From an uncultured Eubacteriales bacterium (GTDB taxonomy: Bacteria; Bacillota_A; Clostridia; Peptostreptococcales; Anaerovoracaceae), in assembly GCA_902790885.1 (NCBI GenBank), contig CADATR010000084.1, forward strand, positions 1 through 7,525: a stretch of DNA of 7,525 nucleotides, given 5' to 3'. The position numbers and the translations under genes were made by a program. Positions within the stretch are counted from its first letter, which is position 1; each line of letters starts with the position of its first letter. Shown one piece after another: positions 1 to 5,731 of the stretch. The notes beneath the pieces were generated by a model. The model ran no database searches and was not told the origin of the DNA. It worked only from the letters and a program-made list of their open reading frames with translations.

Positions 1-465
1 ATAATCTGTGTAGGAAAATTTAAAGAGAAATACTGGGAAGCCGCCTCGGCTGAGTATATGAAGAGGCTCGGCGCGTATTGCAGTGTATCGGTTATCGAGG
101 TAAAGGAAGAAAAGCTGCCGGCACACGCCTCGCGCGCTGACGAAGACAATGTCATTTACAAGGAAGGCCGGGCGATATTAGATAAGATCGGTACGGGCGA
201 CTATGTGATCGCCCTCGACATAGGCGGCCGCGAGCTTTCCTCAGAAGAGCTCGCCGCGAAGATGGCTGAGATATCCTTCACAAGTTCAACGATAGACTTC
301 GTGATAGGAGGCAGCCTGGGACTGAGCAAAGAAGTGAAATCGCGCGCGGCGCTGAGACTCAGCTTCGGAAGGATAACGCTTCCGCATCAGCTGGCACGCG
401 TAGTTCTGCTGGAGCAGATCTACAGAGCGTTCAAGATCAACGCCGGAGAGGTATATCACAAATAG
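1..465 (+). CDS. rlmH: RlmH, 23S rRNA (pseudouridine-1915-N3) methyltransferase, 5'-truncated by window edge
   Basis: Reading frame 1 is open from the first base and encodes 154 residues. It starts IICVGKFKEKYW, which matches the usual RlmH opening of the type M-K-I-T-I-I-x-V-G-K-L-K-E-K-Y, so only about 3-5 residues are lost off the left edge; the family is about 155-160 residues long. The internal ATG at base 58 is not the start, because conserved sequence precedes it. The SAM-binding knot loop is seen as IGGSLGLS at visible residues 102-109, preceded by the LDIGGRELSSEELA segment. The diagnostic C-terminal block runs from HQLARVVLLEQIYRAF (129-144) to the terminal G-E-V-Y-H-K. The enzyme is a cytosolic SPOUT-fold homodimer that methylates N3 of pseudouridine 1915 in helix 69 of 23S rRNA on assembled 70S ribosomes (family knowledge). 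A small membrane protein gene follows after 15 bases, probably on the same transcript. Confidence 0.96.
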   Translation: MICVGKFKEKYWEAASAEYMKRLGAYCSVSVIEVKEEKLPAHASRADEDNVIYKEGRAILDKIGTGDYVIALDIGGRELSSEELAAKMAEISFTSSTIDFVIGGSLGLSKEVKSRAALRLSFGRITLPHQLARVVLLEQIYRAFKINAGEVYHK

Positions 466-480
466 ATGTAAGGAGCAGAT

Positions 481-642
481 ATGGCAAATAAGTACAGCAA
501 AGACAAAGGCAACAAGACGATGAAGGATTACGAGGACAGCAGAAAGAGGCTCAACGTGGGCGCGAAGATCATGGCGCTCATTCTTGCGGCATCGATGATA
601 GTGTTCTACGTGCTCTCGGCGGGGATGTTTCTCTGGGACTAA
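481..642 (+). CDS. Small single-pass membrane protein of unknown function (53 aa)
   Basis: ATG at 481 is preceded by AGGAG at 471-475 (5-nt spacing), and the frame closes with TAA at 640-642. The protein has a charged, Lys/Asp/Arg-rich N-terminal half (residues 1-29, starting MANKYSKDKGNK). One hydrophobic segment follows (about residues 30-51, AKIMALILAASMIVFYVLSAGMF), and the chain ends L-W-D. The positive residues before the helix (RKR at 21-23, K29) suggest an N-in orientation. I do not recognise a named family. Short proteins of this shape (basic tail plus one helix) are common in Bacillota and usually unannotated. The good ribosome binding site, the 15-nt gap after rlmH and the terminator just downstream support a real gene co-transcribed with rlmH. 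No function can be assigned. Confidence 0.72.
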   Translation: MANKYSKDKGNKTMKDYEDSRKRLNVGAKIMALILAASMIVFYVLSAGMFLWD

Positions 643-692
643 AACAGCGGGAAGATCGTCCGAAAGAGCGGCTGAAATTGTTTTTTTGAGCT

Positions 693-717
693 GGAGCCTG
701 AACAGGGCTCTTTTTTT
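693..717 (+). terminator. Rho-independent terminator of the rlmH unit
   Basis: GAGCC (694-698) pairs with GGCTC (706-710) around a 7-nt loop, and a possible G-U pair (693/711) extends the base. A run of seven T follows at 711-717. It lies about 50 bases after the small membrane protein gene and just before the promoter of the ATPase operon, which is where a unit boundary is expected. The stem is short (5-6 bp), so some read-through is possible. A second T-run at 681-687 lies just upstream without a convincing stem. There is no matching T-run on the opposite strand, so it looks unidirectional. Confidence 0.75.
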
Positions 718-771
718 AAGCCTTGTAAATACTGTGTTAAAAGATTGTCAACTCCATAATTTATGTTTTAT

Positions 772-800
772 TTGAAGTGAATCACGCATGAAGTTATAAT
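772..800 (+). promoter_or_regulatory. Sigma-70/SigA-type promoter of the V-ATPase operon
   Basis: The -35 box TTGAAG (772-777; consensus TTGACA, 4 of 6 matches) and a perfect -10 box TATAAT (795-800) are separated by exactly 17 bp. The region just upstream (about 735-771) is AT-rich. Transcription would start near 806-809, giving a leader of about 95 nt before the subunit E start at 902. It sits after the rlmH terminator and before the first ATPase gene, so it is the natural main promoter of the operon. An 11-bp odd palindrome (755-765) ends 6 bp before the -35 box, and a 10-bp palindrome (809-818) covers the likely start site; either could bind a regulator (inference). Confidence 0.85.
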
Positions 801-819
801 TAATATAAGCATATATGCG

Positions 820-844
820 CCCTGAAAGCGTGAGTTTTCAAGGG
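820..844 (+). promoter_or_regulatory. Leader hairpin in the V-ATPase operon 5' UTR
   Basis: CCC (820-822) pairs with GGG (842-844) and TGAAA (823-827) pairs with TTTCA (836-840), with A841 bulged and an 8-nt loop. This gives an 8-bp stem starting about 12 nt after the predicted transcription start. No T-run follows, so it is not a terminator. It could stabilise the 5' end of the long operon mRNA or be part of a larger regulatory fold. Function is inference; only the pairing is seen. Confidence 0.45.
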
Positions 845-873
845 TTGCTGTTGGAAGTTTTCGGTGATGATAG

Positions 874-888
874 TTATTGATTCAATAA
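874..888. repeat. Perfect 15-bp dyad abutting the subunit E ribosome binding site
   Basis: TTATTGA (874-880) and TCAATAA (882-888) form a perfect inverted repeat around a single central T, ending 2 bp before the AGGAGG at 891. As RNA it could fold only a weak 5-bp AU stem with a 5-nt loop. As DNA it resembles a small dimer-binding operator, placed about 70 bp into the transcript. AT-rich dyads of this size also occur by chance. Confidence 0.35.
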
Positions 889-890
889 TC

Positions 891-896
891 AGGAGG
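891..896 (+). promoter_or_regulatory. Ribosome binding site that fixes the subunit E start at 902
   Basis: A perfect AGGAGG lies 5 nt before the ATG at 902. The in-frame GTG at 896 overlaps the last base of this site and so cannot be the start it serves. The protein therefore begins MELQIQDLV and has 187 residues, not 189. Confidence 0.9.
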
Positions 897-901
897 TGCC
901 T

Positions 902-1465
902 ATGGAATTACAGATTCAAGACCTTGTCTCTTCTATCCGTAAGGAAGGGATAGAGGCGGCAAATGCCGAAGCGGAATCTATTATTGCAGAAGCAAAAAAG
1001 AAAGCCGAATCAATCGTTGCCGGGGCAAAGTCTGAGGCACAGCAGTATAAAGATGCAGCTGAGAAAGAGATCGCTATTCTCAGAGAAAGTGCCGCAGTCA
1101 GTGCCGAGCAGGCAAAGCGTGACGCAGTCCTGGCGTTCAAGACCGAGATACAGGGCGAGTTTGAGAAGATACTCGCTGCTGACATCGGTAAGGAACTTTC
1201 CGGAGATGCGCTTGGCAAGCTTATCCGCGCGGCTGTTGCCGGAGAAAATGTCGCTGATTACGCGGCAGAAGTATCCGAGGTCGGCGATGTTCTCAAGAAA
1301 GAGCTCGCAGATGAAATCAAGAAGGGACTGGAAATCAGACCGACAAAGGATGTTCAGCAGGGATTCCGCCTTGCGGCAAAAGACGGATCCGGTTATTTCG
1401 ATTGCTCTGATGACGGAATAATGGAAATGCTGATGCCTTACTTCAGAGATCTCGACTTCCGGTAA
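902..1465 (+). CDS. ntpE: V-type ATPase subunit E (peripheral stalk)
   Basis: The gene encodes 187 residues from the ATG at 902. Residues from about 7 to 80 form an unbroken Ala/Glu/Lys-rich amphipathic helix (AEAESIIAEAKKKAESIVAG and onward). This is the coiled coil that E-type stalk subunits use to run along the outside of the enzyme. The C-terminal half (about 85-187) has the mixed globular character of the E head that binds the top of the A3B3 ring; it includes EIRPTKDVQQGFRLAAKDGSGYF-like sequence, where family members have a G-F-x-L/V strand. Length is normal for bacterial E (about 185-210). In other V-ATPases E pairs with a G/H helix; no separate G/H gene is visible here, so E may self-pair or have a partner encoded elsewhere (inference). 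It is the first gene of the operon, and its stop lies 15 bases before the next start. The gene is also called atpE. Confidence 0.88.
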   Translation: MELQIQDLVSSIRKEGIEAANAEAESIIAEAKKKAESIVAGAKSEAQQYKDAAEKEIAILRESAAVSAEQAKRDAVLAFKTEIQGEFEKILAADIGKELSGDALGKLIRAAVAGENVADYAAEVSEVGDVLKKELADEIKKGLEIRPTKDVQQGFRLAAKDGSGYFDCSDDGIMEMLMPYFRDLDFR

Positions 1466-1480
1466 AGAAGGAGGAGCGGT

Positions 1481-2002
1481 ATGGCTTCGTATTATTATCT
1501 GATAGCAAGCCTTCCTGAGCTCAGAGCAGATGGAGATATGCCGTTAACATACGACGAGTTCCTGTCGTGCTGCCAGTCAAATGTAAGTGATGCACAGTAT
1601 CAGCTGCTGGAAGACCTCACTCTTTCTTCCACAGAGGGGCCGCTTGTAGACGAGTGGGCAAAGTTCTACGGAATGCTGACCAAAGAGCTTAATTATCAGA
1701 GAAGCATGAATCTCGGCAAGAGCTATTCATCGGTCTTTGATAAGGATGGTCAGATATCTCAGGTAGTAGCTGCCGCGCTGTCTGCAAAGAATCCGCTTGA
1801 AGCGGAGCGTGTGCTTCTTGAGTACGAATTTGAGGCTCTTGACTCACTGGTCGGACTGCATATGTTTGATGATCATGTGCTGTTCGGATATGCGATCAAA
1901 TTAAAATTACTGGAGCGCCAGAACTGCTTCGAGGACTCGAAAGGCAAAGCTGAATTCAAATCCCTGTTCGAAGGGATACAGCAGCGCGTATACAGTTTGT
2001 AG
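1481..2002 (+). CDS. DUF2764-family V-ATPase operon protein, possible subunit C counterpart
   Basis: The 173-residue protein starts at ATG 1481, preceded by AGGAGG (1469-1474, 6-nt spacing). It opens with MASYYYLIASLPEL, followed by a MPLTYDEFLSCC segment. This matches the Y-Y-L-x-A-S-L-P and L-x-x-x-E-F-L pattern I associate with the DUF2764 family, which occurs between E and A in compact V-ATPase operons of spirochaetes, Chlamydiae and Bacteroidetes. The rest is predicted mainly helical, soluble and acidic, with no signal peptide or membrane segment. A YEFEALDSLVGLHMFDDHVLFGYAIKLKLLERQ stretch (about 115-148) looks like the end of an all-helical domain of the V-ATPase C/d kind. No separate C gene is present, so it may act as the socket joining the D shaft to the membrane ring. 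That role is inference; family placement is from memory of the pattern. Confidence 0.78.
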   Translation: MASYYYLIASLPELRADGDMPLTYDEFLSCCQSNVSDAQYQLLEDLTLSSTEGPLVDEWAKFYGMLTKELNYQRSMNLGKSYSSVFDKDGQISQVVAAALSAKNPLEAERVLLEYEFEALDSLVGLHMFDDHVLFGYAIKLKLLERQNCFEDSKGKAEFKSLFEGIQQRVYSL

Positions 2003-2004
2003 CC

Positions 2005-2065
2005 GGGTGGGGATCCCCTCTGACAGCTTGCAGAGAGCTACACTCGGAATTTAACAGGAGTGCTA
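2005..2065 (+). promoter_or_regulatory. Intercistronic structured region before subunit A
   Basis: The 64-nt gap before subunit A is the only long gap in the operon. It contains the palindrome GGGGATCCCC (2009-2018) and a hairpin of CTCTG (2018-2022) with CAGAG (2031-2035) around 8 nt. A second stem pairs CACTC (2041-2045) with GAGTG (2058-2062) around a 12-nt loop and could be extended by TA/TA beyond a bulged C2063. This second stem takes in G58-G60 of the AGGAG ribosome binding site (2056-2060) and would partly hide it. No T-run follows either stem, so a terminator is unlikely. It may tune translation or processing of the A message (inference). Confidence 0.45.
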
Positions 2066-2066
2066 T

Positions 2067-3797
2067 ATGAAAACACAAACAGGATTTGTAGCCGGAGTCA
2101 ACGGAAACCTTATCAAAGTAGACTTCGATGGCTCCGTTCGAAAGAATGAAGTAGGTTACATCCTCGTTGATGACAAGCGCCTTAAAGGAGAGGTTATCCG
2201 AATCAACAACGGGGAAGTAAGCATGCAGATCTACGAAATGACCAACGGCATCAAGGTCGGTGACGAAGTAGAGTTCACCGGCGAGCTGATGAGCGTAGAT
2301 CTGGGTCCGGGACTGCTGACGCAGGTATTCGACGGACTGCAGAATCCGCTGCCTAAGCTGGCGGAGCAGTGCGGCTTCTTCCTGGACAGAGGAGTATATC
2401 TTGACGCGATCCCTGATCGCGACTGGGACTTCACACCGGTGGCAAAGGTAGGAGACTCCGTAAAAGCGGGTTCCACCATCGGCACCGTGCCTGAAGGCCT
2501 GTTCACACATCATATAATGGTGCCGTTCACGCTGAAAGGCAGTGACTGGACAGTAAAATCGATCAACAAGGCCGGCTCATACAATGTGAGATCGACAGTC
2601 TGCACGATCGAAAACGCCAAGGGCGAAACAAAGGATCTCAGCATGGTATTCACACAGCCGATCAAGCAGGCTGTAAAGTGCTATTCCGAGAAGCTTCGTC
2701 CGACAGAGCCGCTCGTAACAAAGATCCGCTGCATCGACTCCTTCCTTCCTGTAGCGAAGGGCGGAACGTTCTGCACACCGGGACCTTTCGGAGCCGGCAA
2801 GACAGTACTTCAGCACATGCAGGCCAAGAACTCCGAGGCTGACGTCGTAATCGTAGCTGCCTGCGGAGAGCGTGCCGGCGAGGTAGTAGAAGTACTTAAA
2901 GAGTTCCCTGAACTGGAAGACCCTAAGACGGGACGTTCACTGATGGAAAGAACCATCATCATCTGCAACACATCGTCCATGCCGGTAGCTGCCCGTGAAG
3001 CTTCATGCTACACAGCGGTTACACTGGCTGAGTATTACAGACAGATGGGCCTCGACGTACTGCTGCTCGCAGACTCCACAAGCCGCTGGGCTCAGGCGAT
3101 GCGTGAGATGAGCGGACGTCTTGAGGAGATCCCTGGCGAGGAAGCTTTCCCGGCTTACCTCGAATCCACTATCGCGGCGTTCTATGAAAGAGCCGGCGTT
3201 GTACGTCTTGATGACGGCAGCAAGGCATCGATCACCATCGGCGGAACAGTATCACCGGCAGGCGGTAACTTCGAAGAGCCTGTAACACAGGCTACTCTGA
3301 AGGTAGTAGGCGCCTTCCACGGACTCGCAAGAGAGCGTTCCGACGCCCGTAAGTACCCGGCGATCCACCCGGTGGATTCCTGGTCGAAGTACAAGGGCGT
3401 TGTAGATATGGATCTTGTTGAAAAAGCCCGCAGCATCCTCATCAGGAGCACAGAGGTCAACCAGATGATGAAGGTAGTCGGTGAGGAAGGTACTTCTTCA
3501 GAAGACTACACCATCTATCAGAAGGGTGAGCTCCTCGACGCTGTATATCTGCAGCAGAACTCATTCGACCCTATCGATGAGGCCTGCGTGCCTGAGAGAC
3601 AGCGCAGGGAATTCAACAGGCTCTATGATGCGTTGAATAAAAAATACGATATCACAGACAAGAGAGAGATCCGTGCATTCTTCAACCAGCTCAGACAGGA
3701 ATTCCTTGACTGGCACGGCACAGTATTCGAGACTCCGGAGTTCGAAGCACAGGAGAAAAAGATCTCAGACTTTTACATGGCAAAGGTCGTAGAGTAG
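2067..3797 (+). CDS. ntpA: V-type ATPase catalytic subunit A
   Basis: The 576-residue protein is full length for the family (about 575-600). It starts at ATG 2067, with AGGAG 6 nt upstream. The N-terminal beta-barrel covers about residues 1-70. The bulge (non-homologous) domain typical of A subunits follows at about 110-185 and includes FTPVAKVGD and IMVPF. The nucleotide-binding domain has the P-loop GPFGAGKT (239-246; Lys245 and Thr246 bind ATP phosphates and Mg2+), the catalytic glutamate region [13 protein letters not shown] (Glu268, Arg269), [11 protein letters not shown] (301-311) and the Walker B-type [16 protein letters not shown] (332-347). [17 protein letters not shown] (349-365) and [16 protein letters not shown] (396-411) follow. 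Three copies alternate with B in the soluble head, and ATP hydrolysis or synthesis occurs at the interfaces. GERAGE replaces the GERGNE of archaeal and enterococcal A, as I recall for chlamydial and spirochaetal types. All catalytic residues are present. The gene is also called atpA. Confidence 0.97.
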   Translation: MKTQTGFVAGVNGNLIKVDFDGSVRKNEVGYILVDDKRLKGEVIRINNGEVSMQIYEMTNGIKVGDEVEFTGELMSVDLGPGLLTQVFDGLQNPLPKLAEQCGFFLDRGVYLDAIPDRDWDFTPVAKVGDSVKAGSTIGTVPEGLFTHHIMVPFTLKGSDWTVKSINKAGSYNVRSTVCTIENAKGETKDLSMVFTQPIKQAVKCYSEKLRPTEPLVTKIRCIDSFLPVAKGGTFCTPGPFGAGKTVLQHMQAKNSEADVVIVAACGERAGEVVEVLKEFPELEDPKTGRSLMERTIIICNTSSMPVAAREASCYTAVTLAEYYRQMGLDVLLLADSTSRWAQAMREMSGRLEEIPGEEAFPAYLESTIAAFYERAGVVRLDDGSKASITIGGTVSPAGGNFEEPVTQATLKVVGAFHGLARERSDARKYPAIHPVDSWSKYKGVVDMDLVEKARSILIRSTEVNQMMKVVGEEGTSSEDYTIYQKGELLDAVYLQQNSFDPIDEACVPERQRREFNRLYDALNKKYDITDKREIRAFFNQLRQEFLDWHGTVFETPEFEAQEKKISDFYMAKVVE

Positions 3798-3801
3798 GAG
3801 G
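3796..3801 (+). promoter_or_regulatory. Ribosome binding site of subunit B overlapping the subunit A stop
   Basis: AGGAGG shares its first two bases with the TAG stop of subunit A (3795-3797) and lies 9 nt before the ATG at 3811. A ribosome finishing A would cover this site, which favours coupled translation of the two head subunits, needed in equal amounts. The spacing is a little longer than the 5-7 nt used by the other genes here. Confidence 0.75.
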
Positions 3802-3810
3802 TCGAAGAAA

Positions 3811-5106
3811 ATGCAAAAAGTTTATACGAAAATAGAATCGATAGTCGGCAACGTAGTCACCGTACGTGCGCCGGGCGTCAAGAACGGCGACCTTGCTCTC
3901 GTAGGCGACAGTTACGCTAACGTAATCAAGCTCGACAAAGACCTGGTATCGCTCCAGGTATTCGCGGGAGCGCAGGGCGTCAGCACTACAGACCCTGTAC
4001 GTTTCCTGGGCAGACCGATGATGGTTTCGTTCTCAGAGCATCTGCTCGGACGTATCTTCGACGGAGCAGGCGTTCCTAGAGACAACGGCCCGGCACTGAC
4101 CGAAAACATGATCCCTATCGGAGGTCCGTCATTCAACCCGGCAAAGCGTATCCTTCCTAACAAGATGGTACGTACCGGAATCCCTATGATCGACGTATTC
4201 AACACGCTGGTTGAGAGCCAGAAGCTCCCTATCTTCTCCATTTCCGGAGAGCCATACAACCAGCTGCTCTCGAGAATCGCGATGCAGGCTGAGGTAGACG
4301 TCATCATCCTCGGCGGAATGGGACTCAAATACGATGACTACATGGAATTCCGTGACACCCTCGAGAAGGGCGGAGCCATGAGCCACACGGTAATGTTCAT
4401 CCATACAGCCGCGGACCCTATCGTAGAGTGCACGCTCGTACCGGATATGTCGCTCGCCGTTGCTGAGCAGTTCGCTCTTGAAGGAAAGAGAGTACTCGTA
4501 CTCCTGACCGACATGACCAACTTCGCGGATGCTCAGAAGGAAATGGCGATCACTATGGAACAGGTACCGTCGAACCGTGGTTATCCGGGAGACTTATACA
4601 GCTCGCTCGCTTCACGTTACGAGAAGGCTGTAGATATCGAAGGCGCCGGATCCATCACCATCCTCGGTGTTACAACGATGCCTGGTGACGACGTAACTCA
4701 CCCGGTACCGGACAACACGGGATACATCACGGAAGGCCAGTACTATCTGAAGGGCGGCCGTATCGAACCGTTCGGTTCGCTGTCACGTCTTAAACAGAAC
4801 GTAAACGGCAAGACTAGAAATGACCACCGTGCCCTGATGGACGGCATGATCAAGCTCTACGCTCAGTACAAGGAGTCCCTCGAAAAGAAATCCATGGGAT
4901 TCATGATGACTGAGTGGGATGACAAGCTCCTTAAATATGGTGAGATGTTCGAGACAAAGATGATGGATCTTTCCGTGAACATTCCGCTTGAGGACGCGCT
5001 TGACCTCGGCTGGGAGATCCTCGCAGAGTGCTTCGACCCTGTTGAGACAGGAATGAAGACAAGTCTGATCGAGGAGAGATGGCCGAATAAGGATGCGTTG
5101 AACTAA
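3811..5106 (+). CDS. ntpB: V-type ATPase non-catalytic subunit B
   Basis: The 431-residue protein is the regulatory nucleotide-site partner of A. It has an N-terminal beta-barrel (1-70) and then the [14 protein letters not shown] turn (81-94). At 142-160 the position of a P-loop holds [20 protein letters not shown], without the GKT triad, as expected for B. Later landmarks are [15 protein letters not shown] (231-245), [24 protein letters not shown] (250-273), [23 protein letters not shown] (288-310) and [18 protein letters not shown] (322-339). Arg326 lines up with the arginine finger that B supplies to the A active site. B subunits of enterococcal and archaeal type are about 455-465 residues; this shorter form agrees with the compact operon type. 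Its start is 14 nt after the A stop. Arg is often coded CGT in A and B, consistent with high expression. The gene is also called atpB. Confidence 0.97.
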   Translation: MQKVYTKIESIVGNVVTVRAPGVKNGDLALVGDSYANVIKLDKDLVSLQVFAGAQGVSTTDPVRFLGRPMMVSFSEHLLGRIFDGAGVPRDNGPALTENMIPIGGPSFNPAKRILPNKMVRTGIPMIDVFNTLVESQKLPIFSISGEPYNQLLSRIAMQAEVDVIILGGMGLKYDDYMEFRDTLEKGGAMSHTVMFIHTAADPIVECTLVPDMSLAVAEQFALEGKRVLVLLTDMTNFADAQKEMAITMEQVPSNRGYPGDLYSSLASRYEKAVDIEGAGSITILGVTTMPGDDVTHPVPDNTGYITEGQYYLKGGRIEPFGSLSRLKQNVNGKTRNDHRALMDGMIKLYAQYKESLEKKSMGFMMTEWDDKLLKYGEMFETKMMDLSVNIPLEDALDLGWEILAECFDPVETGMKTSLIEERWPNKDALN

Positions 5107-5120
5107 CAAAGGAGCGGGTC

Positions 5121-5729
5121 ATGGCTATCAAACTAACAAAGAATGAACTGAAGAAGCAGAAGGACAACCTTAAGCAGTTCCAGCGCTATCTTCCGACACT
5201 TCAGCTCAAGAAACAGCAGCTGCAGTCGGTAATAATGGGTATACGCGCGGAGCTCGAGCGCAAGGAAGCCGAACGCATTCAGATGATCGGTGATTTGGAC
5301 GATTGGGTAGCTGTATTCGCAGAAAACGAACTCTTTGAAGAAAAGAAAAGACTTGATCAGCTCGTGCAGCCTGACCGGGTCATAGTCAAGGATGACAACA
5401 TAGCGGGTGTAACGATACCTGCCTTCGAAGAGCTCACGTTCAAAGACATCAATTACGATGTGGACGACTATCCGCTCTGGGTAGACACTGCGGTCTTCAA
5501 ACTTCGTGAGATCGCCAGACTGGACGCTTTAGTCTCGACACTCCGGAAGCAGACAGAGCTTCTGGAAAAAGAACTCCGGACGACTTCACAGAGAGTAAAC
5601 CTCTTCGAAAAGGTAAAGATCCCTGAAGCGAAGGAGAACATCCGTGTCATCCAGGTTTACCTTGGTGACCAGCAGACGGCGGCGGTAGTCCGCGGCAAGA
5701 TCTCAAAGAAGAAATTAGTGGAGGTATAG
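5121..5729 (+). CDS. ntpD: V-type ATPase subunit D (central rotor shaft)
   Basis: The 202-residue protein starts at ATG 5121, with AAAGGAG (5108-5114) 6 nt upstream and 14 nt after the B stop. The N-terminus MAIKLTKNELKKQKDNLKQFQRYLPTLQLKKQQL is the usual D opening: L-T-K-x-E-L followed by a long helix ending in the L-P-T-L-x-L-K-x-x-L motif. Helices at about 1-75 and 122-178 would form the left-handed antiparallel coiled coil that turns inside the A3B3 head. The middle (about 85-120) is the short globular part that contacts the rest of the rotor. Near the C-terminus, RVNLFEKVKIPEAKENIRVI (158-177) matches the R-V-N-x-F-E-x-x-x-I-P signature of the family. The length (about 200-210) is normal. 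No F subunit gene, the usual partner of D, is seen next to it. The gene is also called atpD. Confidence 0.95.
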   Translation: MAIKLTKNELKKQKDNLKQFQRYLPTLQLKKQQLQSVIMGIRAELERKEAERIQMIGDLDDWVAVFAENELFEEKKRLDQLVQPDRVIVKDDNIAGVTIPAFEELTFKDINYDVDDYPLWVDTAVFKLREIARLDALVSTLRKQTELLEKELRTTSQRVNLFEKVKIPEAKENIRVIQVYLGDQQTAAVVRGKISKKKLVEV

Positions 5730-5731
5730 CG

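Noticed and set aside
815..880. Upstream open frame of 21 codons in the ATPase leader, starting at the ATG in the GCATATATGC palindrome
   Set aside because: It has no ribosome binding site and begins only a few bases after the predicted transcription start. It has no regulatory codon run, so it is most likely chance.
896..901. GTG at 896 as the start of subunit E
   Set aside because: It overlaps the last base of the AGGAGG site; the ATG at 902 has correct 5-nt spacing.
963..1421. 152-codon + strand frame inside subunit E
   Set aside because: It is a shifted-frame shadow of the Ala/Lys/Glu-rich coiled-coil gene, lacks its own ribosome binding site and gives a low-complexity, Ser/Arg-rich product.
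2009..2035. Terminator between the DUF2764 gene and subunit A
   Set aside because: The stems are not followed by a T-run, and the operon clearly continues.
1956..2513. 185-codon minus-strand frame over the end of the DUF2764 gene and the start of subunit A
   Set aside because: It lies opposite well-conserved coding sequence and its product resembles no family I know.
4252..4320. Loss of the P-loop in subunit B as a possible defect
   Set aside because: B subunits are non-catalytic and normally lack the GKT triad, so SISGEPYNQ at this place is expected.
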